Shown: positions 51,739-64,000 of the stretch, one piece after another
Position numbering within the stretch: position 1 is the first letter of the stretch
Layout: each line of letters begins with the position of its first letter
Assembly: GCA_024362935.1 (NCBI GenBank)
Contig: JANCRA010000003.1
Coordinates: 10,282,001-10,346,000 of the forward strand
Origin: Setophaga petechia
Taxonomy: Eukaryota; Chordata; Aves; Passeriformes; Parulidae
Length of the DNA stretch: 64,000 nucleotides
Direction of reading: 5' to 3'
Translations under genes and position numbers: made by a program
Notes under the pieces: generated by a model
Databases searched by the model: none
The model's input: the letters and a program-made list of their open reading frames with translations, nothing else
Told to the model about the DNA's origin: nothing

Positions 51739-54700
51739 GGTTCGTGTGTAAAATTATGTAGATGGCATGTAGGAGAACACACGTTGTCATAATAATTCTA
51801 GTGGGTTTTTACTTTCCATGTGTGGTCAACAATGCTTTACAATAATAATGCAAATATGTACACATGGCATATATACACTAAGCAGTTAGCTCAGCTACAG
51901 GATGCATGTAGAATGGTCAAATATTTTCCAATGCCAGCATAACTTTTGAGGTAAAGTGAGCTGTTCTACCTGTATGGAGGTTACTCCTTGGTTTCTGTGA
52001 GGAGACTGCCAGCAATGCTGACAATTAGTGCCAGTTGTGGTGGACTTTTGAAGTTGGCCAGTAAATTAATTGGTGGCTCACAGGTGCCACTTGGAAATCT
52101 GGGAACTCTGTGGTCTCATAACTGTTCCTCTCGTCCCCATTCTAGCCCTGCCATTTCACCGGGTTGTTTCATCAAGAAAAGCAATTATAAAAGCTGATAG
52201 CTGTTTTCTCTAAATTGTTGGCAGGGAGCCAGCATTATGCTGTGGAGGTGCGGTGCACTGCATCAAGTGGTTGCACTGAGTGACGCTCTGTAATGATGTG
52301 ATGTGGCTATGTGATTAAATACTGGCTTCCTGCCGAAACATTCTCCCCGGGAAACAATTGTCACTGCACTTAGCATCTCTCCCCATTCGAGTGCAATGTG
52401 CCCTGCTTTTACAAGAAGGAAAAGGCTTTTATTGCTAAGGGTGAAAAACCTGATGTCTTTGACTGGTGCCTCCTTTAGCTAAGTTCTTCCTGAGGCCAAG
52501 GACATGAAGGTTTGGTCTCAGAAAGGTTTTGTCTTTCATCCAGATACCGTTAAAAAATACTGAGGAAAACCTACAGGAAGGAAAACTCAATTTACACTGT
52601 TGTCTATCTAGTCCTTTCACCCTCCATATATTTTCTACCATGATTAATCCAGGGCCTACTCCAAACACTTTCTGAGTAAAAGATAATTTTTTATAGTCTG
52701 CTTCTATATTTGCTTCTAGGATTCAAAGGAACTGTTCAAACAGCCTCTGATACCTTGCAAAATATATGGGCAAAGCTCATTTCTCTGAGATGAGATGGTC
52801 CACTTTCCAGAGTGACAGCCAGTCACTCTCAGGTCCTCCCAGTCCTCTGCCAGGCTGGTTTTTGAATTACAGGGGATCCCCGTATTTTTTGAGAAAGAAA
52901 TTTAGTTTTTAGCAGACTTGATAAAGGACAAACCTTATTCTGGGCAAAGATGAGACAATGCTAAAATAAAACTAGTGGTCCTCTACTTATCTTAAGCTCC
53001 TTTGAAAATGCTGGCAGGACAACAAATCTCCTTTGTGTTCATAAGAAACCCACATGCAAGGTAAATCCAAACCTCTGGCAATTCCCTAATTAATCCCTAT
53101 TGACCTATTAGCTGTTAGGGAGAAAGTAGCTACTCTGGATTCCCAGGACTCAGTGGAAATACATCTCTTTGGTTCTGTAGCCAAAGCACTCAGGGTCCTT
53201 GAGAGAGCAAGATATGACTTGAAGGAAAAGAGGGGGACACCTCTTTTATACAGCTAGCACCATCTAGTGACAGCTGCCAAAGGGACCTCCAGTAGGCAAG
53301 AACATGAGCACCCACGGGCCTATGAAACAAACAGAAATGGAAAAGATTGCAATAAAAAAAAAATATTTAACCTTCCTGCACTGTCCTACCTTTGTCAAAA
53401 CAAGCTCCATACACACAGCTTCATGTACATCTTCTGGAGACGAAAGGTTGTGATCATACAAACCTCTCCACAAACACACAGCTTCTGATATTAGCAGGCA
53501 GGTCAAACTTGCCCTGCACACTGCTCACAGGTTGAGCAGTGCAATCAGTCCTGGAGGCACTTGTAGGGATGTGCAAATGTGCAACAACAAGACAAGATCT
53601 GAAACAGAGACAGGAGAAAACCTCCAAGGCCACAGGCAGGCAAAACTTCCACTCACACACGTACAGAAATGTGAACAAGCCCCTGCTCCATCAGTGGGAC
53701 ACAACTGTGTTCTTATAGGGTACTGTCGTTCTTAGATCACTAAAAAAGTGGGATTATCTGAACGTACATGGTTCCACATTCTCAGTGAAATGTCTCTATT
53801 ATCGAGGGGGAATTGTGAAACATGATGGCACATAAAATTTCACCAGGATTGTGTTGCTAATGGTTGCCTTTGAAAATTATGGGTAGAGTAGATGTTAATA
53901 TTTTTCATGGCAATTCCTTTATTTTCTCCCTGCAGTATCCTCTTGAATACTCTTTACTAAACCTGCCTTGGTATCAATAAAGAGGATGTTTATGATGCAG
54001 TGAAATAGGCAACACTTTCTTCAGACTTCCTTCACAAATAAACCTAACTTCTCCTCTAGGTTACAATTCTTCTGCCATTTTGATTTAAATTTGAAAAATA
54101 TCCTTATACCATATACCATTTTAGAATTCTGTTCTTTCTCTTATGTTTCTTCAGGAACTAAAAGGCTCAGCGTCCCTACCCATTAAGAAAAATTGGAACA
54201 TCATCGTTTCCTCCACATTTATGGCTAAATAAGTGAAATATATTGTATTATTCTAATCTTCATATTGATACTATCTGAAAGAAAACTTTGTAAACAGCAA
54301 ATACTTACATTGCATAAATGAATTTTCATTTTGTCTTACTCTACCTCCTTTCAGAAAAAGTACTTATGACAAAATGAGCCTAGCCAGACAAAAACAGGTT
54401 TCCCACATATTTAAAATGGATCAGATTCTTAGATAGGCATAATATGCCCCAAATGAGAATCTTACCTCTATGTTTGAGAATAAAATATTCACAATAAGGA
54501 AGTCATGACTTTCTTAATGAGATTTTTTTTCATGTAGGTTCTAAATAAATTAATCTGTGATTTAATCAAATATTTTCTTTTTAGATTGTTGTACAGATTT
54601 TGTATGGAAAAAATGTGACAAATATATAACATCAGAATGGGAGAATACCTTGACACACCTCAGGGTATATATGTCCAGAACAGCCCAAGGAATTGTAGTA

Positions 54701-55381
54701 TTAGTTTTACAGCCCAAAGTAGGTCTCCTGACAAGTTATGATGCATGAGGGATCTAGCCCAGATCTCCCCAATCACTCCTTGGAGAGAGAGGTTCATTCA
54801 TTTCTAACGTGGACTTCTGTACACTTCGTCTAAACCTTGATCACTCTCTTTTCTTTTCCATTGAATATTCATCCAGAACAGGAACTTCAAGACTGAAATG
54901 AACCAAAAGTAACAGTTAATTCAAAAATAACACATTGTGGATTGCTGTAATTTTTTCTCTGTATTAAAAGGTCTTTGGCGAGAGGGACTACCTTCACTTT
55001 TTTCAACTTTACTGCATAATTCCAAATTAGTGGCCTTGCCAGATTAAGTACTATAACCCATATTCCACCTTCATGTACTTTCTAAGTACATGCATGGATG
55101 ATTATGAAGGCAAAAAAAAAAAAAAAAAGGGGAAGTGAGCCTCCAGGTCTAACACTCTCTCATTTCATTGTTGTTGCTTGTCATGCAACTGCATCACTCC
55201 CTGCACTATGCATGAACAGGACTGTTGTTCCCTTCATGGCAGAAAAATTACCCCTTGGTGCCAAGCATTTAAACCAGGTGTCAAAGAAAAAAAGAAAAGA
55301 AAATTATATCCTACTTGACACCGGACCAGAATAAATTCATTTGCTATTGATTTCCTTATTCAGAAGCTTGATCTTCCTTAC

Positions 55382-55419
55382 TCATTTCTCATACACAAAT
55401 GGGAGCCAATATGCCTCTT
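55382..55419 (-). CDS. 38-nt microexon of the unidentified minus-strand gene
   Basis: On the minus strand the tract ttctttttttttatgcag-like sequence gives a very strong acceptor (AG at 55421-55420), and AATGA|gtaagg a strong donor at 55381. The 38 nt read KRHIGSHLCMRN in phase 0 and leave GA, which the first C of the terminal exon completes to Asp. Because 38 is not a multiple of three, skipping it would put the last exon out of frame and stop it after about 23 codons. Upstream, the 41-nt exon ends exactly in phase 0. Support comes from splice signals plus matching phase on both sides; a chance pair cannot be excluded. Confidence 0.55.
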
Positions 55420-58400
55420 CTGCATAAAAAAAAGAAATTACAGTATTAATCAAAATCAGATAAATGAGGCAAAAAGCTCAACCCTGCCCTTGTGCCTAAC
55501 TAATTATTTTGAACAGCTCTGGTCTGTTCACCTCTGTGCTGAGTTGGTAATGTATCCCCCTTTGGTCGATTCAAGATCTCTAGCAACACCTATGGGAGAG
55601 TCTTTAATTAATCCTCTGTTACTGTTGTAATTGCATTATCCTGGGGGAAAGCCTGACTAGCCAGGAATATTATTTTAAACGTATACTGTAAACAACATAT
55701 GTCCTCAGGAGAGTTCAGTTAATACAACCATTTTGACCCTTTCACTGCTGGGTGCTTTACAGTTTATTTTCATAACCACTAAAAAGGACTTTTTCCTTTT
55801 CATGTGGGGCTATTTCGCCTTCATGTTTAAAAACTATATAGTGCAATTACACATCTACCCACCAAATAAAATAATTGCTTGCAGGCTGCTCAAAGTATTT
55901 CCTACTAAATGAAGGAGGCACGGACATATTTCTCTGTTCCAGTTTACTGTCTCATTATGAAACACAGGCCTTTTTGAAAACAGATTTCTCTAACAGTGGC
56001 ATAACCTCTGCCTCTGTTATACCTTCCATACATGCTGCAAAGCAATATGACATAGCCCAGCAGGATCACCTTGCTCTCCTCATTTCACTCACACATTTGA
56101 TATAAAGGCAGGATTACACATCTTTTGGAGAAAGAGAGCAGGAGCCTGGAGTGCTGCTCCCAGACTCACAGTTCTTCCATTAATTTTAAGGATTTTTATC
56201 AATTGTAATAGGTTAAAATATATTGATTTCTAAAAATCTGAGGACTTTTTAAATATCCCAGACTTTAACCAAAATGGTAAGGTAATTAGTTTGCAGTGGC
56301 ATTCTCCAGGGTTCATTTCACAAACTCTGTTGCCAAAAAAACCCATGCAACTTCCTTTGCTTTCTCAAGGAAGAGATGGGCAAAGTATCACCTGCTATTT
56401 CACCAGTGCTCTGGGGATCTGTGCAGTGCCTGAGATCCCCCCCTGGAAAGTGTTAAGCAAGTACTTTTAGCAAGGGCATGAATAAGAAGCAAAATAGGAC
56501 TTTAAGGCTGTTTTTTATTGGATGCCTTGACCATTTTTTACTTCCCTGATCTACAGATACCAGATATGACAGGTGCACTGTAATGAGATCAACATATTCA
56601 ATTAAATGTAGAAGATTAAGGAAGGTCCGTCTCACACAGTTTTTAACACTTTCACTCATTTTAGGCACAAATATTACCTATAAAATATGAATGGATTTAC
56701 CTTGCTTTCTGATTTCAAGTGAACAGCCACAGCTGGTCACTGATTTGTGCCCATTTCCCCTCCTAAATATTTTTCTTTCTTGTTTGTGAGACAACCACTC
56801 TATAAATAGCAGCTATCTTGTGAATAGTCTCAGTAAACAATCTTCTGCTTTTTGAAATCTCAACCTGTCCCAGGACCTCAAGTTCTTAACAGGCATTTTC
56901 AAATTAATGCTCAAGGAAACCTCTTCCCTTCTCTTACTCTTTTTTTTTTTTTTCCTGAGGTATGTTGATAACCTTTCCTGAAACTTCTGAATAAATATTG
57001 TTTGCAGGACAGACATAATGAAATAAATCTCCTCAGTGGCCAGTTTCAGAAATTAGACATTGATTGGATTGCACTCTGAAAAGTATGAGGAAAATGTATT
57101 CAACTACAGACAAAAAAAAAACCCACAAGTGGCACAAACCCATTACATAGAATGGGTGGATTAAAAGGCTCCTAGGTTGAATAGGACTCAGTTGAGCTCT
57201 TCCTCATGATTCTCCCCACACAAATACTATTTTTCCAAGAAAAACAACTTGTATCATTCCAGAAAGACACTGTATATCAGGGAGAAAAAAAAGGTTTTGT
57301 AGTGAAATCGTGTTTTCCACAGTGTGAGAAAAAGATCATGACCACAGTTAAATCATACAGGATTAAGCCATAATGTATGAAAAACCTTTTTACAAACAGA
57401 AATATTTTCTCTGGATTTAAGAGAAAGTTCAACCATAATTAATTTTTAAAAGAAAAAGGCAAACAGTACATTTCTTAAACTAACAGTCCTGAGAAGATAG
57501 TATGTGTATCTCTCTTCTGGAAAATTTATTAAGCATTAGGAAACAGGGGAGAGAGAGAAAGAGAGAGACCAAATTGAATCTCTCTGTTCTTGCCAGTTTT
57601 TGCTGCTGTGGTGAATTATCACAAACTTCATAAATGTAAGTGAAATGGGACCCTTGAAGTCTCAGTCACTTTATTTCAACAGAATGTAACCATATTCCAA
57701 TTTGCACTTGAATTAATGGGAGACTACATAGCTTTGAAAGTCTTAAAGTGCATGTCACACCTATTATAACATATTTTATTAATCAGTGACTTACATTAAG
57801 ACCATCCAGCCCAGCTTTCTGCTACTCTTTCAGGAGAATAAAAATAAAAAAATTTAAAAAAAAATTTAAAAAGGGAAAAAACCCCAAAACAAACAGCCTT
57901 ATTTGTTCTTTGCATACAGTAGCTCAACAACAATACAAACTGCTCAGTTAAGCAGACACATTAGGGATGTGCTATGCTGAACATTTCAGTTTTGCTTAAA
58001 TCAACTTCACTAATAGTTCATGTTGGATATTTTAAGAGCATTGAATGTTAGTCTTTTGATATCAAGGGCTTCTTTTCTTCCACTCCTTCTTTCTACACAT
58101 CATCCCTCATGTCCAAGCTCCATCAGAGCAAATGCATTCTATCTCCCTTTGATGTTGTCAAATATTTGGATTGGAGTTTGACAATGTTGATATAGTGCTG
58201 TTAGTCAATATTCATTCATAGGTGTAACATGAAATGTTCAAGAAGCCCCTGATACATGTTGGGAACATTAGTGATACACAGTGTGTTCCAGTGGGAAAAA
58301 AAAATAAAGATTTTCTGCATACAATTCACAGCAATCCAGGCATCATCACTTTGGGTGTCCTGCTGCTGTTATGTTTTCATGAAGTAGAGAAACATAAACA

Positions 58401-61000
58401 TTTTTCTCTTATTCTTTCCATCTGAATGCCTGAGAGAACAGGACCAAGCAATTGCTATGCATGTAATAGCTGTAGTATTAATAACTTCTGTGAGCATATA
58501 TTATCCATATTCATTATAACAAATATAGACTAGAGAAACTATAAATAGAAATTGCTGTTTTGCTGAAATTCAGTGGGAATATTAGATCTACATAAGGAAA
58601 AGAGCAATATAAAAGGATGTGAATTGGCAATGAGTCCAAGTTTGGGAATGTTTATACACATGAGCTTTGTCTGATAATATTTCTGTACAGGAGGCACAGA
58701 AGCCCACAGAACCCTTCAGAAGCTTTAATGAACCATTTGACACTAGTTCCAAATGAAAAATAAATAATGTCTTATAACCTGGATTCTTTGATACATTTCT
58801 CTTTTTCTAGGACACACCAGTATAATTCTTGGCAAAATAATTCAATGGGGTTTTATTAAATGTTTGCATACAACTTTCAGGTGAAATTTTACCCTCCCAA
58901 GCCTGAGTGGCAAGGACTCATAAATGATAACCTATGGCAAGTAGAGCTGGAAAAGATTAAAGAGCACAGAATGCCCCAGTTCTATCTATATATTAGAGTG
59001 TTTTGTCCACTTCAAGTTTAACTTGCATCAAGCAACCAAATTTCTGTCTCCTCCTTTGGGAGATGAAGAGACTTTTCTACAAAAATACCCCACTTTCTGA
59101 TACTAATTATACTAATTCTAAACCTTCTTATCCTTAGGTTCATCTCTTGTTCATCAAACAAAAAGAACCTTACCTACCAAATTGTAATTTATAGCACTTT
59201 CCACAATGCACTGTGCCAAACAAACAAGCAGACTATAAAGACAGACATAGATACTTTTAATTTTGTTTATTTTTCATTTGTTCATTCTATGAGGCCTCAC
59301 GTAACATTTGTGGCTGACCTCAAATTAAATTACATTCTCACTCTGCTTACATATCCTTGATACACCAAACAAACTAGGGAACACAAAGCATGGCGTTTCA
59401 GCATCTTTATCACCTCTACGTACAGCAGCAACTGAAAAATTTCTCCTGCTTCCTGTGGAACACTGACAAGCTGTTGAAATCTCTTACATCAGACAAATGG
59501 GCTTTATTATACAAGAGACCGCTTCATAAGTGCAAACCTTTTGGGATGACAAAAACCCACTGAATTCTCCACTTTCCACCAAAGCTGCCAACAATTTCCT
59601 GGTTTTGGCAGACTTACTAACAAAATTCTGTTAGTGAAGACAGAAATTCTAAGCCCAGGTCCAGTTGCTGCCAGTCTGCCACACACTGAAAACAGATCTC
59701 AACTTTCCACATCTGATCATTGTTTGAAGGGGCATTTAAAAGCTTACATTTGAGGGAATTTCTTTCTATAGTGGGAACATTTAATCCTACTGATATCCAA
59801 CCAATAATGAAAGAGAAATAAGTCTATGGCAAAGTCACTTCAAATAAAATTGTTGTATTATTTCATTTATTAGGTGAAAAATGAGGGCCTGATCCTAAGA
59901 ACTGTCAGTCATCCTCAGACTGAAGGGCTCAAAACACATTGCTAAAAATACTTAGCACCTTCCAGGTTAGAGCCCCTAATGCTATTAAAAATGTTTTCAC
60001 TTGCCACACACAGAGGAATATGGGTACTTTAACTAGTCTCAGACTTTCCAGGAATATATTCAGTACAGATTTACAGTGCTTTATAATGAATAAATTATCT
60101 TGTTCAGCTTGCATTGCAAAACTGCTGTCAGTGACTGAGGTTGGAGATGGAGATTATGGCAGAAGAGAACAGATACTCAACTTCCCACTCTGAACCCTCA
60201 CCTCTAGCATGTAAACAATGTTGTTGGAGTGAACAGATAGTTCTGATATGCTCAGAGATATCCATGGATTATTCTATGAAGTCATGAATATAAGAAGACA
60301 AGAAGGGAACATTTATTTTTAAGAAGAAATTTACAAATAATTTGGAAAGAAAAGGTCCATATTTTTTTTACCTACAAAACTACTCAATAGGTTGATTTGA
60401 CTTTTTTCCCTGAGGGAACCTACAGTATATCCACTTCCCTTTTGAAAAACTTATCTTTTGGTTTGCAAGAAAGTGGTACAAGTCTCTGGGAATGTTCCCT
60501 TTGTGTAGAGGTCAGGGAACATGGCTGCTAGTCTAGACCTAAACTACTGGTTTTATAGACAGCCCATGGCTTTTCTCTCTGCAAAAAGCATGCTGAATTT
60601 TGTCCCTTGTTTGTGGCACTACAGAGGAGGCCTGTGTCTGCCCCCACAGTTGATGCATCCTATTGATTGCACTGTGCAGAGACACAAGCTGTGATGTGAA
60701 TCAGTTGTGCCACTCACTGGGTTTAAAATCATTGTCGTATCATAAACTACACAGCACCTCCAAAGATTGATAGCTAAAGACGGAGAGGACAGAAGGAGTT
60801 CCAGAATTAAAAATAAATTCTGAGGCTTCTCTGGCACAGGAAATTTGTGTGGAGCAGGCTAAAGAGACATGCAGTGTCTGTAGAAGAAGAATGGCCTGGA
60901 ATAAAAATGCAAGATAAATATTTATAATATCATGGCAAACCTAATTGCAGCGGAATAGAGTTAGTACCTTAAAAAATCTGCCAAGGTTAATTTTTTTTTT

Positions 61001-61040
61001 CTGAATTAAAAAATGTGTTACTGCATTAAAAAATGTGTTG
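61001..61040. repeat. 20-bp tandem duplication
   Basis: Unit ctgaattaaaaaatgtgtta at 61001-61020 is followed directly by a copy with two substitutions at 61021-61040. Confidence 0.9.
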
Positions 61041-61815
61041 CTACAGAGGGGTAGGTAGCTTTCCAAATGTGTGTAAAAGTGTAAGAAACAAATAGTAGGA
61101 GTTTGAATATAAAAGACAAGTGCATTAACTAAGCATCTCCCAAGCTATTCTGTTTTGCGATTGTTTTTGGTTTTATTTCTCTTGTGGATGAAAGAAAAAA
61201 ACAAGTTTAGATTGTTTAAGGTTTAATGAATTTGGTCCTCAATAAACCTTGTCAACTATTTGGCTGAAGGATCACAATATTTCATTCATATGGGCCCAGG
61301 ATTTAAGGAAGGAATTTTTTCCCAGCTTTTTAATATACTGGAATTTGTTCTGGATTCTTTGTATCCAAAACAGTCAAATAAACCCCACCTTTTGTTTCTT
61401 TTTATGTATGTGCAGTACACACAGACAAATCCAAATGGAAAATAAAGATCAAAATACATATAAAATCTTAGGGCTTAGACATTGCAAAATACTTCTATCT
61501 AAATGCAGATTTCTGGAAAAACATCCTAGAAAATTTACATCCAGCATGCAAATCCATGCTGTATGCAGAAATTCCAGTCAGAGTTCTTTTAACTAGAGTG
61601 AGGCTTGCATTTTGTTTTGATTTGGGTATATAGGAGATCTGAGAAATGTTTTGTTTTCTAGTGATCCCTGGCCCAAGTTCAATGTAGCCAATGTTAAGGT
61701 TTCCTGTAACAGCCTTGATTTGTAGATTGGCTTAGATAGAAATTAGTGCCATTATCATATTGTTATAAATTTATTTTCATACCTACTACCATGTTCAAAA
61801 GCAGAAGGATCAGTC

Positions 61816-61867
61816 AAAAAAAAAAAAAAAAACAAATCAAACCAAACCAAACCAAAACAAAACAAAG
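61816..61867. repeat. Poly(A) followed by (CAAAC)n low-complexity repeat
   Basis: An A-run of about 17 nt grades into caaaccaaaccaaaccaaaa and caaaacaaag. It looks like a microsatellite that grew from an A-rich seed; no transposon body was recognised upstream. Confidence 0.85.
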
Positions 61868-62512
61868 AGTTAAGAAATAGCCTGCAAAAATCAAACTCAT
61901 AACTGCATTGGCTTCAAGGCACTTAGACTGGCTTTAGAAATAGTCTCAGCTCATTTTATTTTTTAGAATTAGTGATGCAGGGCTCTATTTCAGCATAAGA
62001 ATCTGGAGGAGCAAGGAGGAGCAACAGTAGAAGACCTGGAAATTTGGGAAATCACTGGACTTCATGACAGGATCATTTGCAAGTAATACCCACAGTGCTG
62101 GTACCTCTTACAAGTAATTGCAACTAGCAATCCCTCCTTGGTGTTTTTTTTTATGTTATGTTCCCAAAACTTTCTAGCTTTTTTGTTCCCCACATCTCAT
62201 TCAAAGTAATGTTTGGTGGTCTGGGGCACCATCATGCTTCAGGGGTCTCCTGGGTTCTATTTGAATTTACAGCTATGATTTATTTTCTAGCTTCAATTAT
62301 TTTGTAAAATTACATAAATATCTAACAATTTGTGAGCATATTGACCTAGTTGTCCATGTTAATGGGACAATACATTTTTTCATATATATAGACCTCTCAT
62401 CTACATTTCAGAACAACAGCGTTCTAATATTGAGACCCCAGTTGGACACCTCAAATAGCTGTAAGAAACAATGGGGTAGGGAAAAGGGCACTAAATATGT
62501 TGAAATACTTAC

Positions 62513-62553
62513 ACTGGAGGACTGAACCACTTTTAAAGCTACATCAAAATCTT
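62513..62553 (-). CDS. 41-nt internal exon of the unidentified minus-strand gene
   Basis: The donor AGT|gtaagtatt at 62512-62507 on the minus strand matches consensus. The acceptor is atgccatatttcaag|AAG, with AG at 62555-62554. The reading completes a split codon with AA and continues DFDVALKVVQSSS in phase 0. A second AG three bases in makes this a NAGNAG acceptor, allowing one Glu more or less. Upstream in-frame stops exclude the alternative acceptor ctttctaacag further out. The peptide looks like an amphipathic helix. It joins in phase both to the 38-nt exon downstream and to the partial exon at the window edge, where G+AA gives Glu. Confidence 0.6.
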
Positions 62554-63992
62554 CTTGAAATATGGCATAAATGAAATTGTAAACAGTTTATAAATTTTCT
62601 CACACTGTTAGAAAGTGTCTGATGTACATAAGCCAAATGAGAGCAACATCTAGCAGAAATACTGGTACAGTATACTCTCAGATTATGGAAATCAACTCCA
62701 AATCATCAATTAAAGGTTTTTATTCTTAATAAAGTTTGCATAATGATCTAAAAAATCCCTGCGAAGTCGAAAAAAGTCAGCTCCCTTAGAGGGCCTGTAA
62801 TCATTAAAATTTTCTCTGATCATTCTGTCAGCTCCAGCTGAAGTGCCCTCAAAAACCTCAAAATCTTCCCAAATTATAAGTGCAAGTAAGATACACAGAA
62901 GAACTGGCTTGGCCAGTGCTGACTCTGAAACACATTGAATGTTCAGACAGAAGAAAAAGAAAAAAATTAAAAATACTATATGAAAGCAACTTCAGCTTAA
63001 ATGGTTGAAACAAGCCCAAAATCAACAAAGCACTTTAGCATGACTTCACTATGGCATAAGCATATGCTTACATAATTTTGTTCAAAATAGGTTTAAAGCA
63101 GAGTGCAATTTTTCTTCAAACATCTCAAATAAAACCAGCCATTTTATTAATTTCCTTTTTTTCTCCCCTTTTTCTTTAAATTAAGGGTTCTGTGACTCTG
63201 CAACCAGTACAGCTTGTGGCACCACGGTGATATAATAAGAAATCCATGCCCAATTGGACACGATAACTTGACAATTTTGCTCTGAGTGTGAAAGTGTTCA
63301 TACAGCTCTACCATCTAACACCACTGACACTCACTTATTCTATCTCACACTGCAGCTGTTTGCATGCTGTTTCTTCTCAGCTTCACTGCTGTTCTCTACT
63401 TTCTGACTAGCTAACTGGTGTTGGACCCAACTGCCACTTGAATGCTTTTGCCTTCCCTCTGCCGCCAACAAAGACGGCACAACCTAGCGACTTGCTTCTA
63501 GTTTCAGATTTAGTACACAAGGCTGAAAATTTCCAGTCTGACTCTATCAGTCAGTAAATGAAAATGATAGTGAGCTTCATCCCTAGCACCTTATGCAACT
63601 GCTTTTGAAGTTGAAGGGAGCAGCATGCTGCAACTGAGGAACCTGTTTGCCCCTCACTTTTTTCAAATGCCTGATCCAAGCTCCAAGGGACTGGCCCTTT
63701 TTATTGCTTTACTGACAGACTAATATCCCAGATGGACAGATAGACAGAATGGTCACCCTGAAAACTAAATATTTTCTTTTCATAGCATTTTTTAGGCTAA
63801 ATACATGAACTGCTGTACAATTCTGTGAGAGAGAATGTGGCCATCACTTCACTGTTTGCAGTAGAGCATCCACTACCTGTACACGTTATAACTATTCTGT
63901 TTTGGAGAACTGAGAATGAGAAAAATACATTTTGTTTCCCTTTTGGACTTTCTTCAGTGTGTACAATCAGTTATTTTTTAAACGACACTCAC
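62554..63992 (-). other. Putative intron, 1.4 kb
   Basis: Lies between donor TTG|gtgagt at 63992 and the NAGNAG acceptor at 62554. A CpG-retaining segment at about 63180-63560 stands out from the AT-rich remainder. Confidence 0.4.
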
Positions 63993-64000
63993 CAACTGTT
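63993..64000 (-). CDS. Partial exon at the window edge
   Basis: The last eight bases of the window read AACAGTTG on the minus strand, directly followed by the strong donor gtgagtgtc (63992 downward). In the phase required by the next exon they give Thr-Val and the first base of Glu. The exon continues beyond the window, so this is inferred only from the donor and the matching phase. Confidence 0.35.

Larger units (their letters stand above)
47057..55381 (-). other. Putative intron, 8.3 kb
   Basis: Donor GA|gtaagg at 55381 and acceptor tttacag| at 47057 on the minus strand. It contains two CR1 fragments in the same orientation as the host gene, a weak third CR1-like piece, poly(A) runs at 50317-50333 and 55112-55128, and a CpG-retaining candidate conserved element at about 52205-52420. 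No further exon was found inside it. Confidence 0.5.
55420..62512 (-). other. Putative intron, 7.1 kb
   Basis: Bounded by donor AGT|gtaagt and the strong acceptor at 55420. It includes a CNE-like block at about 55500-55850, A-rich low-complexity sequence at 57837-57890, a 20-bp tandem duplication at 61001-61040, and poly(A) plus (CAAAC)n at 61816-61867. Confidence 0.45.

Noticed and set aside
54462..54500. Strong minus-strand donor (ATAGAG|gtaagat) as a possible extra exon of the minus-strand gene
   Set aside because: The phase needed to reach the terminal exon puts a TAG immediately before the donor.
56700..56765. Possible minus-strand exon with donor CAAG|gtaaat
   Set aside because: An in-frame TGA interrupts it in the required phase, and the acceptor lacks a pyrimidine tract.
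59167..59172. Strong minus-strand donor TAG|gtaagg as an upstream exon
   Set aside because: In the phase required for the 38-nt exon, the last codon would be a stop.

Overview
The window is nuclear DNA from a vertebrate, almost certainly a bird and probably a songbird. The evidence is the repeats. There are several CR1 retrotransposon 3' ends, two of them with the (ATTCTATG)-type tail typical of avian CR1. There is also an avian ERVL-type solo LTR and a second solo LTR of a type I associate with passerine genomes. The DNA is AT-rich and CpG-poor, with no long open frames, operons or bacterial signals. Nearly all ORFs of 60-150 codons look like chance or repeat-derived frames.

Layout. Positions 1-46,700 are mostly non-coding, with scattered CR1 pieces (2.2, 3.5, 12.7 and 45.7 kb), the ERVL-like LTR (5326-5900), a 216-bp CCTTC pentanucleotide array (24056-24271), the second LTR (33192-33526, minus) and a possible third LTR-like block near 39.0-39.5 kb. 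A spliced exon candidate on the plus strand lies at 861-1007, with a possible downstream exon at 3101.

Positions 46,900-64,000 hold the most interesting content: what looks like the 3' end of a protein-coding gene on the minus strand. Reading by hand for splice sites and phase, I can chain four exons: 64000-63993 (partial), 62553-62513 (41 nt), 55419-55382 (38 nt) and 47056-46915 (terminal, with stop). All have matching phases and good splice sites. The encoded C-terminus is about 75 residues and I do not recognise the family. The introns contain two CR1 copies and several CpG-retaining, homeodomain-site-rich stretches that look like conserved non-coding elements.

No rRNA, tRNA, CRISPR, plasmid or phage feature was seen. 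All conservation statements are guesses from base composition and need an alignment to test.
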